NCBI GenBank assembly: GCA_949294185.1
Contig: CASFGA010000006.1
Span: 1-64,000 of the forward strand
DNA: 64,000 nt
Reading direction: 5' to 3'
Source of the DNA: an uncultured Bacteroides sp.
GTDB taxonomy: Bacteria > Bacteroidota > Bacteroidia > Bacteroidales > Bacteroidaceae
The notes below the pieces were generated by a model. That model ran no database searches. It saw only the letters and a list, made by a program, of their open reading frames with translations, and was not told the DNA's origin. Made by a program: the position numbers and the translations under genes. Of this stretch, positions 44,251 through 53,061 are shown one piece after another. How positions within the stretch are numbered: position 1 is the first letter of the stretch; each line of letters opens with the position of its first letter.

Positions 44251-46893
44251 ATGCGATACCGTTTTCTACTGAGCCTGTTGATATTAGCCTGCTGCATGAG
44301 CCTTCGGGTGCAAGCGCAGGAGGTTATGAACGATACTATTTATAATCCGACCATTCTGTATAACGGAACGCCGAAGCAATACGAAATTGCCGACATCAAG
44401 GTGAGCGGCGTAAAGAATTATGAGGACTATGTGCTGATAGGAATTTCCGGTCTGGCCGTGGGGCAGACCATAACCGTGCCGGGAGATGATATTACCACAG
44501 CGTTGAAACGCTACTGGAGGCACGGATTATTCTCGGATGTGAAGATTCTGGCAGACAAGATAGTCGGTGACAAGATTTATCTTTCCATCAGGCTTGCACA
44601 GCGTCCGCGTATTACGGACATCGTGATTCACGGTGTGAAGAAGAGCGAACGTGAGGATTTGCAGACGCGGCTGGGAATGGCGAAAGGTACGCAGATTACG
44701 CCCAACCTGATAGACCGCGCGAAAATCCTGATCAAGAAATATTTTGACGAGAAGGGATTCAAGAATGCAGAGGTCAACATCATCGAACGCGAGGATACGG
44801 CCAACAGCGAGCAGGTGTATGTGGATGTAAACATTGACAAAAAGGCTAAAGTCAAGGTTCATAAGATTACCATCGACGGGAACTCTGTGCTGACAGACAA
44901 GAAGCTGAAACGCGTCATGAAGAAGACCAATGAAAAGGGCAAGCTGATAAACCTGTTCCGCTCAAAGAAGTTCATCGACGAACGTTATGAGGAAGACAAG
45001 CAGAAGATTATTGAGAAATATAATGAGCTCGGATATCGTGATGCGCAGATTGTGGAAGACAGCGTTTCGCAGTATGATGAAAAGACTGTGGATGTCTATA
45101 TGAAAATCTATGAGGGGCAGCAGTATTATGTCCGTAACATTACCTGGGTGGGAAATACGGTTTATCCTTCCGATTTGCTTGCCGAGCAGCTGCGCATGAA
45201 GAAGGGGGATGTGTATAACCAGAAGCTGATGAACGACCGTATCACGAACGATGAAGACGCTATCGGCAATAACTATTATAACCGTGGTTACGTGTTCTAT
45301 CAGCTGAATCCCGTGGAAGTGAACATCGATGGTGATTCAATCGATCTGGAAATGCGTATCACCGAGGGTCCGCAGGCAAGTATCAGCCACGTGCGCATTA
45401 ACGGTAACGACCGTTTGTATGAGAACATCGTCCGCCGTGAACTTCGTACGCGTCCGGGTGACCTGTTCAGTAAGGAGGCGCTGGAACGTTCTTATCGTGA
45501 AATTGCCCAGATGGGACACTTTAATCCTGAGAATATCCAGCCGGATGTGCAGCCGAACGTGGAAGACGGTACGGTGGACATCAACTGGGGACTGGAGTCG
45601 AAGGCCAATGACCAGGTGGAATTTTCTGCCGGATGGGGACAGACGGGTATTATCGGTAAGCTGAGCCTGAAGTTTACCAACTTCTCGTTCGCAAATCTTT
45701 TCCGAAAAAATGACAACTACCGGGGTATCCTGCCGCAGGGCGACGGCCAGACGCTGACTATCAGCGGCCAGACCAACGGACGCTACTATCAGTCATACAG
45801 CGTTTCCTTCTTGGATCCGTGGTTTGGCGGCAAGCGGCCGAACTCATTCTCCGTATCGGCATTCTTTTCCAAGCAGACCGATGTGAGCGACCAATACTAC
45901 AATCGGGCCTATATGAATAACTTCATGAATATGTATAGTTATGGATACGGAATGTACGGTTATAACAATTACCTGAATTATGAATCGTTCTACGATCCGG
46001 ACAGCTATATCAAAATATTCGGAGTATCGGTAGGATGGGGAAAGCGCCTTCGCTGGCCGGACGATTACTTTACATTGTCTGCCGAATTGTCTTACCAACG
46101 TTTCATTATGCGCGACTGGAGTTACCTGTATATCCGTCTGAACAACGGGCAGTATATGAACACCGGTACCAGCAACCTGTTGAGTCTGAATCTTACGTTG
46201 GCACGAAACTCAACCGACAACCCGATATTCCCGCGTTACGGTTCTGACTTCTCGCTTTCTTTGCAGATTACACCGCCTTATTCTCTGTTCGACAAGAAGG
46301 ATTACGCCACTTACGGACAGGACAACTATGAAGAAGCGGCAAGCATGTACAAGTGGATTGAGTATCACAAATGGAAATTCAGAATGAAGACCTATACGGC
46401 ATTGATGGATATCCAGAAGTGTCCGGTCATCATGACGCGTACGGAATTTGGTATCTTGGGGCATTTCGACAGTCATAAGCGTTCACCGTTCGAGACTTTC
46501 TATGTGGGAGGCGACGGTATGACAGGATACAGCTACAACTATGCTTCCGAGACCATTGCCCTTCGCGGGTATGAAAACGGTTCGTTGACCCAGTATGGCG
46601 GACAGGAAGGTTATGCCTATATCCGTCTGGGAGCCGAGTTGCGTTATCCGCTGATGCTTGAAAACTCAACCAGCATCTATGCTTTGGGATTTGTGGAAGC
46701 CGGTAACGCATGGAACAATGTGGCCGATTTCAATCCCTTCAAGTTAAAACGCTCGGCAGGTGTCGGTGTCCGCATCTTCCTCCCGATGATCGGTATGATG
46801 GGTATCGACTGGGCATACGGTTTCGACAAGATAAACGGTTCGATGGACTACAGCGGAAGCCAGTTCCACTTCATTATCGGACAAGAATTTTAA
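44251..46893 (+). CDS. bamA: Outer membrane protein assembly factor BamA
   Basis: This outer-membrane insertase has 880 residues. A signal peptide (MRYRFLLSLLILACCMSLRV, QAQ) is followed by POTRA domains up to about residue 440 (DIKVSGVKNYEDYVLIGISG, TDIVIHGVKKSEREDLQTRL, VRNITWVGNTVYPSDLL, ISHVRINGNDRLYENIVRRE) and the 16-strand barrel from about 450, with the conserved LRGYENGSLTQYGGQ segment. The final strand ends in HFIIGQEF with a C-terminal Phe. It lies between uppS and the ompH genes as in other Bacteroidota. It is somewhat longer than the proteobacterial protein because of tyrosine-rich loops (NNFMNMYSYGYGMYGYNNYL). Confidence 0.96.
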   Translation: MRYRFLLSLLILACCMSLRVQAQEVMNDTIYNPTILYNGTPKQYEIADIKVSGVKNYEDYVLIGISGLAVGQTITVPGDDITTALKRYWRHGLFSDVKILADKIVGDKIYLSIRLAQRPRITDIVIHGVKKSEREDLQTRLGMAKGTQITPNLIDRAKILIKKYFDEKGFKNAEVNIIEREDTANSEQVYVDVNIDKKAKVKVHKITIDGNSVLTDKKLKRVMKKTNEKGKLINLFRSKKFIDERYEEDKQKIIEKYNELGYRDAQIVEDSVSQYDEKTVDVYMKIYEGQQYYVRNITWVGNTVYPSDLLAEQLRMKKGDVYNQKLMNDRITNDEDAIGNNYYNRGYVFYQLNPVEVNIDGDSIDLEMRITEGPQASISHVRINGNDRLYENIVRRELRTRPGDLFSKEALERSYREIAQMGHFNPENIQPDVQPNVEDGTVDINWGLESKANDQVEFSAGWGQTGIIGKLSLKFTNFSFANLFRKNDNYRGILPQGDGQTLTISGQTNGRYYQSYSVSFLDPWFGGKRPNSFSVSAFFSKQTDVSDQYYNRAYMNNFMNMYSYGYGMYGYNNYLNYESFYDPDSYIKIFGVSVGWGKRLRWPDDYFTLSAELSYQRFIMRDWSYLYIRLNNGQYMNTGTSNLLSLNLTLARNSTDNPIFPRYGSDFSLSLQITPPYSLFDKKDYATYGQDNYEEAASMYKWIEYHKWKFRMKTYTALMDIQKCPVIMTRTEFGILGHFDSHKRSPFETFYVGGDGMTGYSYNYASETIALRGYENGSLTQYGGQEGYAYIRLGAELRYPLMLENSTSIYALGFVEAGNAWNNVADFNPFKLKRSAGVGVRIFLPMIGMMGIDWAYGFDKINGSMDYSGSQFHFIIGQEF

Positions 46894-46904
46894 TACATAA
46901 AGTT

Positions 46905-47420
46905 ATGAAGAAGTTAATCTTTTCTGCTTTGATGCTTGTAGCCTGTACGGTTACAGCATTTGCCCAGAAATTTGCCTTAGTGGATATGGAGTATATCCTG
47001 AAGCAGATTCCGGCATACGAACAGGCCAACCGGCAGATGGAGTCGTATTCCAAACAATGGCAGGCCGAGATAGAAGCCAAGGCCGATGAGGCGAAAACTC
47101 TTTATGAAGACTATCAGAAGAAAGCGGCTTCGCTGTCGGCCGCACAGGTGACCGCCAGAGAAGAGGCGATTGTGGCCAAGGAAAAGGAGGCGGCGGAACT
47201 GAGGCAGAAATATTTCGGCCCGGAAGGAGAGATGATGAAGAAGCAGCAGGAACTGATTGTCCCGATACAGGATGCCATTTACAATGCGGTAAAAAATATA
47301 GCCACGCGTCGGGGATATGACGTTGTCGTTGACCGCGCTTCGGCTCAGAGCATGATTTTTGCCTCTCCGCGCATTGACATCAGCAATGAAGTCCTTGCGG
47401 AATTAGGATATTCAAATTAA
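46905..47420 (+). CDS. OmpH/Skp family periplasmic chaperone, first copy
   Basis: The protein has 171 residues. A signal peptide (MKKLIFSALMLVACTVTAFA, then Q) precedes a core strand KFALVDMEYILKQIPAYEQA, a long coiled-coil (MESYSKQWQAEIEAKADEAK to KEAAELRQKYF) and the closing region YDVVVDRASAQSMIFASPRI. Skp-like proteins hold unfolded outer-membrane proteins for BamA. It begins 11 bases after bamA. The start at 46905 is set by the signal peptide; a longer open frame lies inside bamA. Confidence 0.93.
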   Translation: MKKLIFSALMLVACTVTAFAQKFALVDMEYILKQIPAYEQANRQMESYSKQWQAEIEAKADEAKTLYEDYQKKAASLSAAQVTAREEAIVAKEKEAAELRQKYFGPEGEMMKKQQELIVPIQDAIYNAVKNIATRRGYDVVVDRASAQSMIFASPRIDISNEVLAELGYSN

Positions 47421-47518
47421 TTTTATACATTTGCAACCGGGTGTCTTCGGGCAGGCTCTGATTCTGTTTGGAGATGTCCTGAAAATAATGAACTTGAAAC
47501 TTAAAAATAAAAACTGTT

Positions 47519-48082
47519 ATGTTGAAGAAAATTGCTTTATTACTTTTACTTATTGCTCCTATGAGCGTTTTTGCACAAAAGTTTGCCCATTGCCGTTCGA
47601 TGGACGTGCTTCAAGTAATGCCTGAATTTGCGAAGGCACAGACGGATATCGAGGCCATGCGCAAGCAGTATGAAGATGAAATCAAGCGTGCTTCTGATGA
47701 ATTTTCAAAGAAGTTTGCAGAATATCAGCAGGAACAGAGCACCCTGCCGCAGAATATTCAGGAACGCCGTCAGCGTGAGTTGCAGGAATTGAACGAAAAG
47801 GGTATGCAGTTCCAGCAGCAGGCTCAGCAGGAACTGGCCGATGCTTATCAGAAAATGATGACTCCGGTTTATGAAAAGTTGGAAAAAGCCATTCAGGCTG
47901 TGGGCAAGACGGGAGGTTATACGTATGTGTTCGACTTGTCACGCACGGATATTCCTTACATAGATGAAGCCGTGTCAAAGGATATAACAAACGATATCAA
48001 GACAAATCTGGGTATCAGCCTGACTGCCACTCCTTATGTGCCGGCAACTCCGGCTCCGGCAGCTGCCACACCGGCTCAGTAA
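47519..48082 (+). CDS. OmpH/Skp family periplasmic chaperone, second copy
   Basis: The protein has 187 residues. A signal peptide (MLKKIALLLLLIAPMSVFA, then Q) is followed by KFAHCRSMDVLQVMPEFAKA, a coiled-coil rich in Gln and Glu (ASDEFSKKFAEYQQEQSTLP, LNEKGMQFQQQAQQELADAY) and GGYTYVFDLSRTDIPYIDEA. A short Pro/Ala tail (PATPAPAAATPAQ) is absent from the first copy. Tandem ompH genes after bamA are usual in Bacteroidota. Confidence 0.93.
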   Translation: MLKKIALLLLLIAPMSVFAQKFAHCRSMDVLQVMPEFAKAQTDIEAMRKQYEDEIKRASDEFSKKFAEYQQEQSTLPQNIQERRQRELQELNEKGMQFQQQAQQELADAYQKMMTPVYEKLEKAIQAVGKTGGYTYVFDLSRTDIPYIDEAVSKDITNDIKTNLGISLTATPYVPATPAPAAATPAQ

Positions 48083-48198
48083 TTCTTTTCAGATAAGTCA
48101 GGCACGGGTTATACGGAGCGGCGGAGGACTCTGAATGGTTCCACCGTAATGGCCGTATAGTCCGTGTCTGTCTTTTTATTGCATTTTATACATTCTTT

Positions 48199-49041
48199 AT
48201 GCTGATTTCTACAGTTCCTGTGCAAGGCCCGATAGGAGTTTTCGACTCCGGATACGGCGGTCTGACCATTCTCAGCAAGTTCCGCGAATTGCTTCCCCAG
48301 TATGATTACCTGTATTTGGGCGACAATGCCCGTACTCCTTACGGTACTCGTTCTTTTGAGGTGGTGTATGAATTTACACTTCAAGCAGTCCGCCGGTTGT
48401 TTGAACTGGGTTGTCCGTTGGTCATCCTTGCTTGCAATACGGCTTCTGCAAAGGCTTTGCGTAGCATTCAGCAGAATGATTTGCCCTATCTGGATGCTAC
48501 GCGCCGCGTGCTGGGCGTTATCCGTCCTACGGCAGAATGCATCGGCAGCATTACGGAAACCCGTCATGTGGGACTGCTTGCTACTGCCGGAACGGTGAAA
48601 TCGGGTTCTTATCCGCTCGAAATCCATAAGCTTTTTCCGGATATTCAGGTGACCGGCATGGCTTGTCCGCTTTGGGTGCCTTTGGTAGAGAACAATGAGG
48701 CCGATTCTGAAGGGGCTGATTACTTTGTGAACAAATACATCAGCCGGTTGTTGGAGAGAGATCCGGCGATTGACACCCTGATTCTGGGCTGCACCCACTA
48801 TCCGCTGCTGATAAACAAAATCCGGAGGTTTACTCCTGCCCGCATTCGTCTGGTTTCGCAGGGGGAATATGTCAGCCGCAGCCTGAAAGACTATCTTTTG
48901 CGTCATCCGGAGATGGACAGCCGGTGCTCTAAAAACGGACGCTGTGAATTTCTTACCACCGAGTCGGTCGAGAAGTTTCGTGAGTGTGCTTCCGTCTTTT
49001 TGCAGCAGGATGTGGATGTGCGCAGCATAACGTTGGGCTGA
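48199..49041 (+). CDS. murI: Glutamate racemase
   Basis: This 280-residue enzyme makes D-glutamate for peptidoglycan. It has IGVFDSGYGGLTILSKFREL, YLGDNARTPYGTRSFEVVYE, the catalytic Cys in LVILACNTASAKALRSIQ and the second catalytic Cys in TLILGCTHYPLLINKI. It closes the envelope operon, 116 bases after the second ompH gene. The last 20 residues are less conserved. Confidence 0.96.
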   Translation: MLISTVPVQGPIGVFDSGYGGLTILSKFRELLPQYDYLYLGDNARTPYGTRSFEVVYEFTLQAVRRLFELGCPLVILACNTASAKALRSIQQNDLPYLDATRRVLGVIRPTAECIGSITETRHVGLLATAGTVKSGSYPLEIHKLFPDIQVTGMACPLWVPLVENNEADSEGADYFVNKYISRLLERDPAIDTLILGCTHYPLLINKIRRFTPARIRLVSQGEYVSRSLKDYLLRHPEMDSRCSKNGRCEFLTTESVEKFRECASVFLQQDVDVRSITLG

Positions 49042-49561
49042 CCGTCTCTTTGTTGCAGGTCTTTCCCGGTTTTTATGGGGAGAGAAATCACCTTTTATAA
49101 GCATAAAATCAGATTATTTTGCGTCCGTATTTTCCTTTTATGCGGTGGCAAGAAGGTGGATGGGGGTATGAAATGTCTGTCTTTCTTGCTGTTCCCCGAA
49201 TTTTAAAGGCAAAAAACATCTCGAAAGGGTGGTGGTAGCAAATGGTGGGTGAGAGCAAAAAACTTTTGCTACCACCACCCTTAAAGTCATTGTTCATCAA
49301 TGCATTGCGGGTGATGGTGAGAGCAGTGAGAGTAAAAAGGGAAAAGAAAAATGGAAAAAAGAAGTCGGGTTGCGGGGGCGGGGAGTCCTCCCATCGCGCA
49401 GGCGGACAGCCCGAATGCCACAGCCAATAAAACGGTTATATCTGTTCATATACATAATTGATTGTTATAACATTTCTTGTATCAGTGAAGATTCTTTCAT
49501 ATTATTGGTTATGTTTTGATTATATTTTGTATGTTTGTTAGAAATTTCAGTTGAACCTTTT
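49042..49561. other. Intergenic region at the left edge of the accessory segment
   Basis: I see no gene. It holds the perfect inverted repeat at 49225-49282, a purine-rich tract (49315-49375) and, near its end, a promoter-like TATGTTTG (49530-49537) with TTG at 49505-49507 (spacer 22). That promoter would once have served the broken decarboxylase gene and may now drive the exporter genes. Confidence 0.6.
49225..49282. repeat. 18-bp perfect inverted repeat
   Basis: AAGGGTGGTGGTAGCAAA (49225-49242) and its exact reverse complement TTTGCTACCACCACCCTT (49265-49282) are separated by 22 bases that again contain GGTGGGTGAGAGCAAAA, an imperfect repeat of the arm. No T-run follows, so it is not a normal terminator. 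Confidence 0.85.
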
Positions 49562-49780
49562 ATGAAAAACATCTTGATAACCGGAGGATGTGGCTTTATC
49601 GGAAGCCATCTGTGCAGATAGCTAAACCGTATCTATTTCATGAAAAGTCCGCAGAATGACCCGCGCCGCAGAAAGCCGGACATCCGGTGCGCCAGGGAAC
49701 TGTTGGGCTGGAGTCCTGCCGTCACGCTGAATGAGGGACTGGAAAAGATGATTGCTTTCTACCAACGCCAACAGAACTGA
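49562..49780 (+). pseudogene. Remnant of a UDP-glucuronate decarboxylase/NAD-sugar epimerase gene
   Basis: The first 19 codons (MKNILITGGCGFIGSHLCR) are the start of a short-chain dehydrogenase with the NAD motif GGxGFIGSHL. A TAG follows at 49619-49621. The same frame then continues as the C terminus of the family (MKSPQNDPRRRKPDIRCARE, LLGWSPAVTLNEGLEKMIAF), ending with TGA at 49778-49780. About 230 central residues, with the catalytic Tyr-x3-Lys, are gone. The DDP-RRKPDI/LLGW pattern points to UDP-glucuronate decarboxylase-like enzymes of capsule or glycan loci. It is a deletion relic, so a glycan locus once lay here. Confidence 0.8.
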
Positions 49781-49781
49781 C

Positions 49782-51986
49782 ATGCGGCGGTTTCCCCACT
49801 ATCTGCAACTGGATGCGATGGACTGCGGCCCGACCTGCCTGCGCATGATTGCCAAATATTACGGGAAAAGCTATTCTCTGGAGACACTGCGCTCCCGCAG
49901 CTTCATCACAAGGGAAGGGGTTTCCATGTTGGGCATCAGCGATGCGGCCGAATCAATAGGATTCCGTACATCCGGCGTACGCATATCATTGAAACAATTG
50001 AAGGAAGACATGCCTCTGCCCTGCATCCTGCATTGGAACCAAAACCATTTCGTCGTATGCTATGCCATCGATAAAAGGAAGAACGGGTATCGTTTCCGTA
50101 TTGCCGATCCTGCCTCGCAGCTGGTTACTTATCGGGAGGAGGAACTGAGACGCTGCTGGATTTCCACACAGGTAAACGGAGAGGGACGAGGGACGGCCTT
50201 GGCACTGGAGCCTTCACCGGAGTTTGATTCGTGGGAGGATGAAAGAGAAGACAAGAAAAGAAACCTGTCCTTCTTTCTGAAATATCTGTCACCTTACCGC
50301 AAGCAGGTAGTCCAACTGTTTTTAGGCATGCTTACCGTCAGTCTGCTGCAACTGATATTCCCTTTTCTTACCCAGTCACTGGTGGATGTCGGCATCCGCG
50401 ACGGGAATCTGAACTTTATCCTGCTGGTTCTTGTGGCCCAACTTATAGTTTCAGTCTCCCAGCTGTCTGTAGATTTCATCCGCAGCTGGATTATCCTGCA
50501 CATGAATACGCGAATCAACATATCGCTGATTTCTGATTTCCTGATAAAGCTGATGCGCCTTCCCCTCCGCTTCTTCGACACCAAGATGGTCGGAGACATC
50601 ATGCAGCGTATCGGAGACCACGGGCGTATAGAATCTTTCCTTACAGGTTCATCGATAGGTACCTTGTTCTCTTTCGTCAACTTCTTTATCTTCGGCTTCA
50701 TTCTGGCCTATTACAATCTGCTTATATTGGGAATCTTCCTGTTGGGAAATTCACTTTATATAGGTTGGATACTCTGTTTCATGAAATACCGGCGTGAGCT
50801 GGACATCCGTCGTTTCTCCCAGGCGTCCAGCGAGCAGAGCAGCCTGATCCAGTTGATAACGGGAATGCAGGAAATAAAGCTCAACAACTGTGAAAAGCAG
50901 AAGCGTTGGCAGTGGGAGCGGATTCAGGTGAAGCTGTTCAAAATCAGCATCAAGGGACTGGCTTTGGGGCAGATCCAACAGGTCGGCTCCGTATTCTTTA
51001 ACCAGGCGACCAACATTCTGATTTCGTATATCGCAGCCCGGGCCGTGGTAAGGGGAGACATGACACTGGGAATGATGATGTCACTCACCTATATCATCGG
51101 GCAGCTGAACAGTCCGGTAAACGCCTTTATCGGCTTTGCCCAGCAGTTTCAGGATGCGAAAATCAGTCTGGAGCGTCTGAATGAAATTCACGGAAAAGAA
51201 GACGAAGAGAGTGACATCTCGTCCAAGCTCCCGTCTTTGCCCCCTCAGAAGGACATACGGCTGAGCCATCTGTCTTTCAGCTATGACGGGGCAGATCGGG
51301 ACTATGTGCTCGATGATGTATGCCTGTCAATTCCGGGAAAAAAGATAACGGCAATCGTCGGAGCCAGCGGGAGCGGGAAGACGACACTGGTGAAGCTGAT
51401 ATTGGGATTCTATACACCCAACAAGGGAAGCATCTGCCTGGGGAACGTACCGTTGACAAGCATCAACCCCCATCTGTGGCGTGCAAAGACCGGGGCTGTG
51501 ATGCAGGACGGGTTCATCTTTTCCGACAGTATTGCCAACAACATTGCCGTAGGCGAAGAACACATCGATATCGAACGACTGCGCCATGCCGTAACCGTGG
51601 CGAACATACGCGACTTCATCGACTCTCTCCCCTTAGGGTATAATACCAAGATAGGGATGGAAGGAAACGGCATCAGCCAGGGGCAGAGGCAGCGCCTGCT
51701 TATAGCGCGTGCGGTCTATAAAGATCCGGAATTCCTTTTCTTTGACGAAGCGACCAATGCACTGGACGCAAACAACGAAAAGGAAATTATGGAGCATCTG
51801 AACGAATTCTACCGGGGAAAGACCGTTGTGATTGTAGCGCACCGCCTGAGTACGGTGCGCAATGCCGATAAGATTGTAGTGCTGGACAAGGGAAAAGTGG
51901 CTGAAGAAGGCACGCACCGGCAGCTTACAGCCCGCAAGGGGCTTTACTATGAACTGGTGAAGAACCAACTGGAGTTAGGACAATAA
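49782..51986 (+). CDS. Peptidase-containing ABC exporter (C39 peptidase, bacteriocin-type)
   Basis: The protein has 734 residues. The N-terminal C39 cysteine peptidase (about 1-130) has Cys in QLDAMDCGPTCLRMIAKYY, His in WNQNHFVVCYAID and Asp in FRIADPASQLV. Next is a six-helix exporter domain (about 160-450), then the nucleotide-binding domain with Walker A IVGASGSGKTTLVKLILGF, signature GISQGQRQRLLIARAVY and Walker B EFLFFDEATNALDANNEKE. Such transporters cut a Gly-Gly-type leader from a peptide and export it. I chose the ATG at 49782, one base after the stop of the remnant gene. The HlyD partner follows 6 bases later. No leader-peptide substrate was found nearby. Confidence 0.93.
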   Translation: MRRFPHYLQLDAMDCGPTCLRMIAKYYGKSYSLETLRSRSFITREGVSMLGISDAAESIGFRTSGVRISLKQLKEDMPLPCILHWNQNHFVVCYAIDKRKNGYRFRIADPASQLVTYREEELRRCWISTQVNGEGRGTALALEPSPEFDSWEDEREDKKRNLSFFLKYLSPYRKQVVQLFLGMLTVSLLQLIFPFLTQSLVDVGIRDGNLNFILLVLVAQLIVSVSQLSVDFIRSWIILHMNTRINISLISDFLIKLMRLPLRFFDTKMVGDIMQRIGDHGRIESFLTGSSIGTLFSFVNFFIFGFILAYYNLLILGIFLLGNSLYIGWILCFMKYRRELDIRRFSQASSEQSSLIQLITGMQEIKLNNCEKQKRWQWERIQVKLFKISIKGLALGQIQQVGSVFFNQATNILISYIAARAVVRGDMTLGMMMSLTYIIGQLNSPVNAFIGFAQQFQDAKISLERLNEIHGKEDEESDISSKLPSLPPQKDIRLSHLSFSYDGADRDYVLDDVCLSIPGKKITAIVGASGSGKTTLVKLILGFYTPNKGSICLGNVPLTSINPHLWRAKTGAVMQDGFIFSDSIANNIAVGEEHIDIERLRHAVTVANIRDFIDSLPLGYNTKIGMEGNGISQGQRQRLLIARAVYKDPEFLFFDEATNALDANNEKEIMEHLNEFYRGKTVVIVAHRLSTVRNADKIVVLDKGKVAEEGTHRQLTARKGLYYELVKNQLELGQ

Positions 51987-51992
51987 AACAAC

Positions 51993-52964
51993 ATGGAAGA
52001 CCAGAACAGAAATAAGGAAATCGAGTTGAGAAGCGAGGAAGTTCAGGAGGTCATGAACCATATACCTCCTGCCGTTCTCCGCTATGGAATCGGTGTGCTT
52101 TCGGTTATCGTCATCCTGCTTCTGGCAGGAAGTGCCTTCTTCCGTTATCCGGACAGGGTAGAAGCCGAACTGACTCTGACAACCCAGTCTCCTCCAGCAT
52201 ATATCATAGCCGGAAATTCCGGAAGGATAGAGCGGCTTTATGTGGCCAACAGGCAGGATGTACGTAAAGATGATCTGCTTGGGGTCATCGGCAATACGGC
52301 AGATACGGAAGACATGCTTTATCTCCGTGAGAGATTAAGGGTATGGAAAGATTCCGGTTCACGAATGGAGTCGGTTGGAGACCTGCTGTTCAACCGTCTT
52401 CCGGAGTTAGGGGGTGTACAAGCAGCTTATGCCGCCTGCCGGTTAGCCTGGGACAATTACTTGCAGCACATGCAGGAGCGTATCTACGGGACAGAACTGA
52501 TGAATGCGGTTGCCTCATTGTCTGTCTCATTGTCCGAGTGGGAAAAGAACTACCTGCTGACCAGTCCTGTAGACGGACAGGTGGCCTTCATGCAGTTATG
52601 GAAGCCCAACCAGAACATCGAGACCGGAGAGACAGTGTTTGTCATTATCCCCCACGATGCGGTAGTTCCCATCGGCAAGGCCCTGCTTCCGATGGAAAGT
52701 ATAGGGAAGGTCAGGGTCGGACAACGGGCCATCATCCGCCTTCCGGCATTTCCGGAACAGGAGTTCGGATTTGTTGAAGGATGTGTATCCTCCGTCTCCC
52801 CCGTTCCGGATGCAGACGGGAACTATATTCTGGAAATCACTTTGCCTGATGGAATGGAGACAACTTATGGGAAGACATTACCCTTAATCAAAGAAATCAA
52901 AGGGAATGTTTCGGTTGTCACACAGGAAAGAAGTTTGTTGGAGAATCTGCTTGATAAAAAATGA
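51993..52964 (+). CDS. HlyD-family secretion adaptor, short form
   Basis: The protein has 323 residues. One membrane anchor (about 29-50, RYGIGVLSVIVILLLAGSAF) is followed by a biotinyl-lipoyl-like hairpin (YIIAGNSGRIERLYVANRQD and SPVDGQVAFMQLWKPNQNIE) and a C-terminal beta domain (VRVGQRAIIRLPAFPEQEFG). Usual Bacteroidota HlyD partners have about 420 residues. Here the helical hairpin between the two lipoyl halves is short (about residues 100-185), so it may not reach a TolC-type channel in the normal way. No outer-membrane channel gene is adjacent. It is co-transcribed with the C39 exporter. Confidence 0.9.
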   Translation: MEDQNRNKEIELRSEEVQEVMNHIPPAVLRYGIGVLSVIVILLLAGSAFFRYPDRVEAELTLTTQSPPAYIIAGNSGRIERLYVANRQDVRKDDLLGVIGNTADTEDMLYLRERLRVWKDSGSRMESVGDLLFNRLPELGGVQAAYAACRLAWDNYLQHMQERIYGTELMNAVASLSVSLSEWEKNYLLTSPVDGQVAFMQLWKPNQNIETGETVFVIIPHDAVVPIGKALLPMESIGKVRVGQRAIIRLPAFPEQEFGFVEGCVSSVSPVPDADGNYILEITLPDGMETTYGKTLPLIKEIKGNVSVVTQERSLLENLLDKK

Positions 52965-53061
52965 ACGTCAATTAAATAAAAAACAATCATTTTATTTGTT
53001 TCCTTTGTTTTTATGTGTAAATTTATAGCCAATAAAAAACATTTTCTTAAATCAATATTTT

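Noticed and set aside
49242..49430. 62-codon frame reading through the inverted repeat
   Set aside because: It is a Lys/Gly/Pro-rich product of repeat and purine tract, without a promoter.
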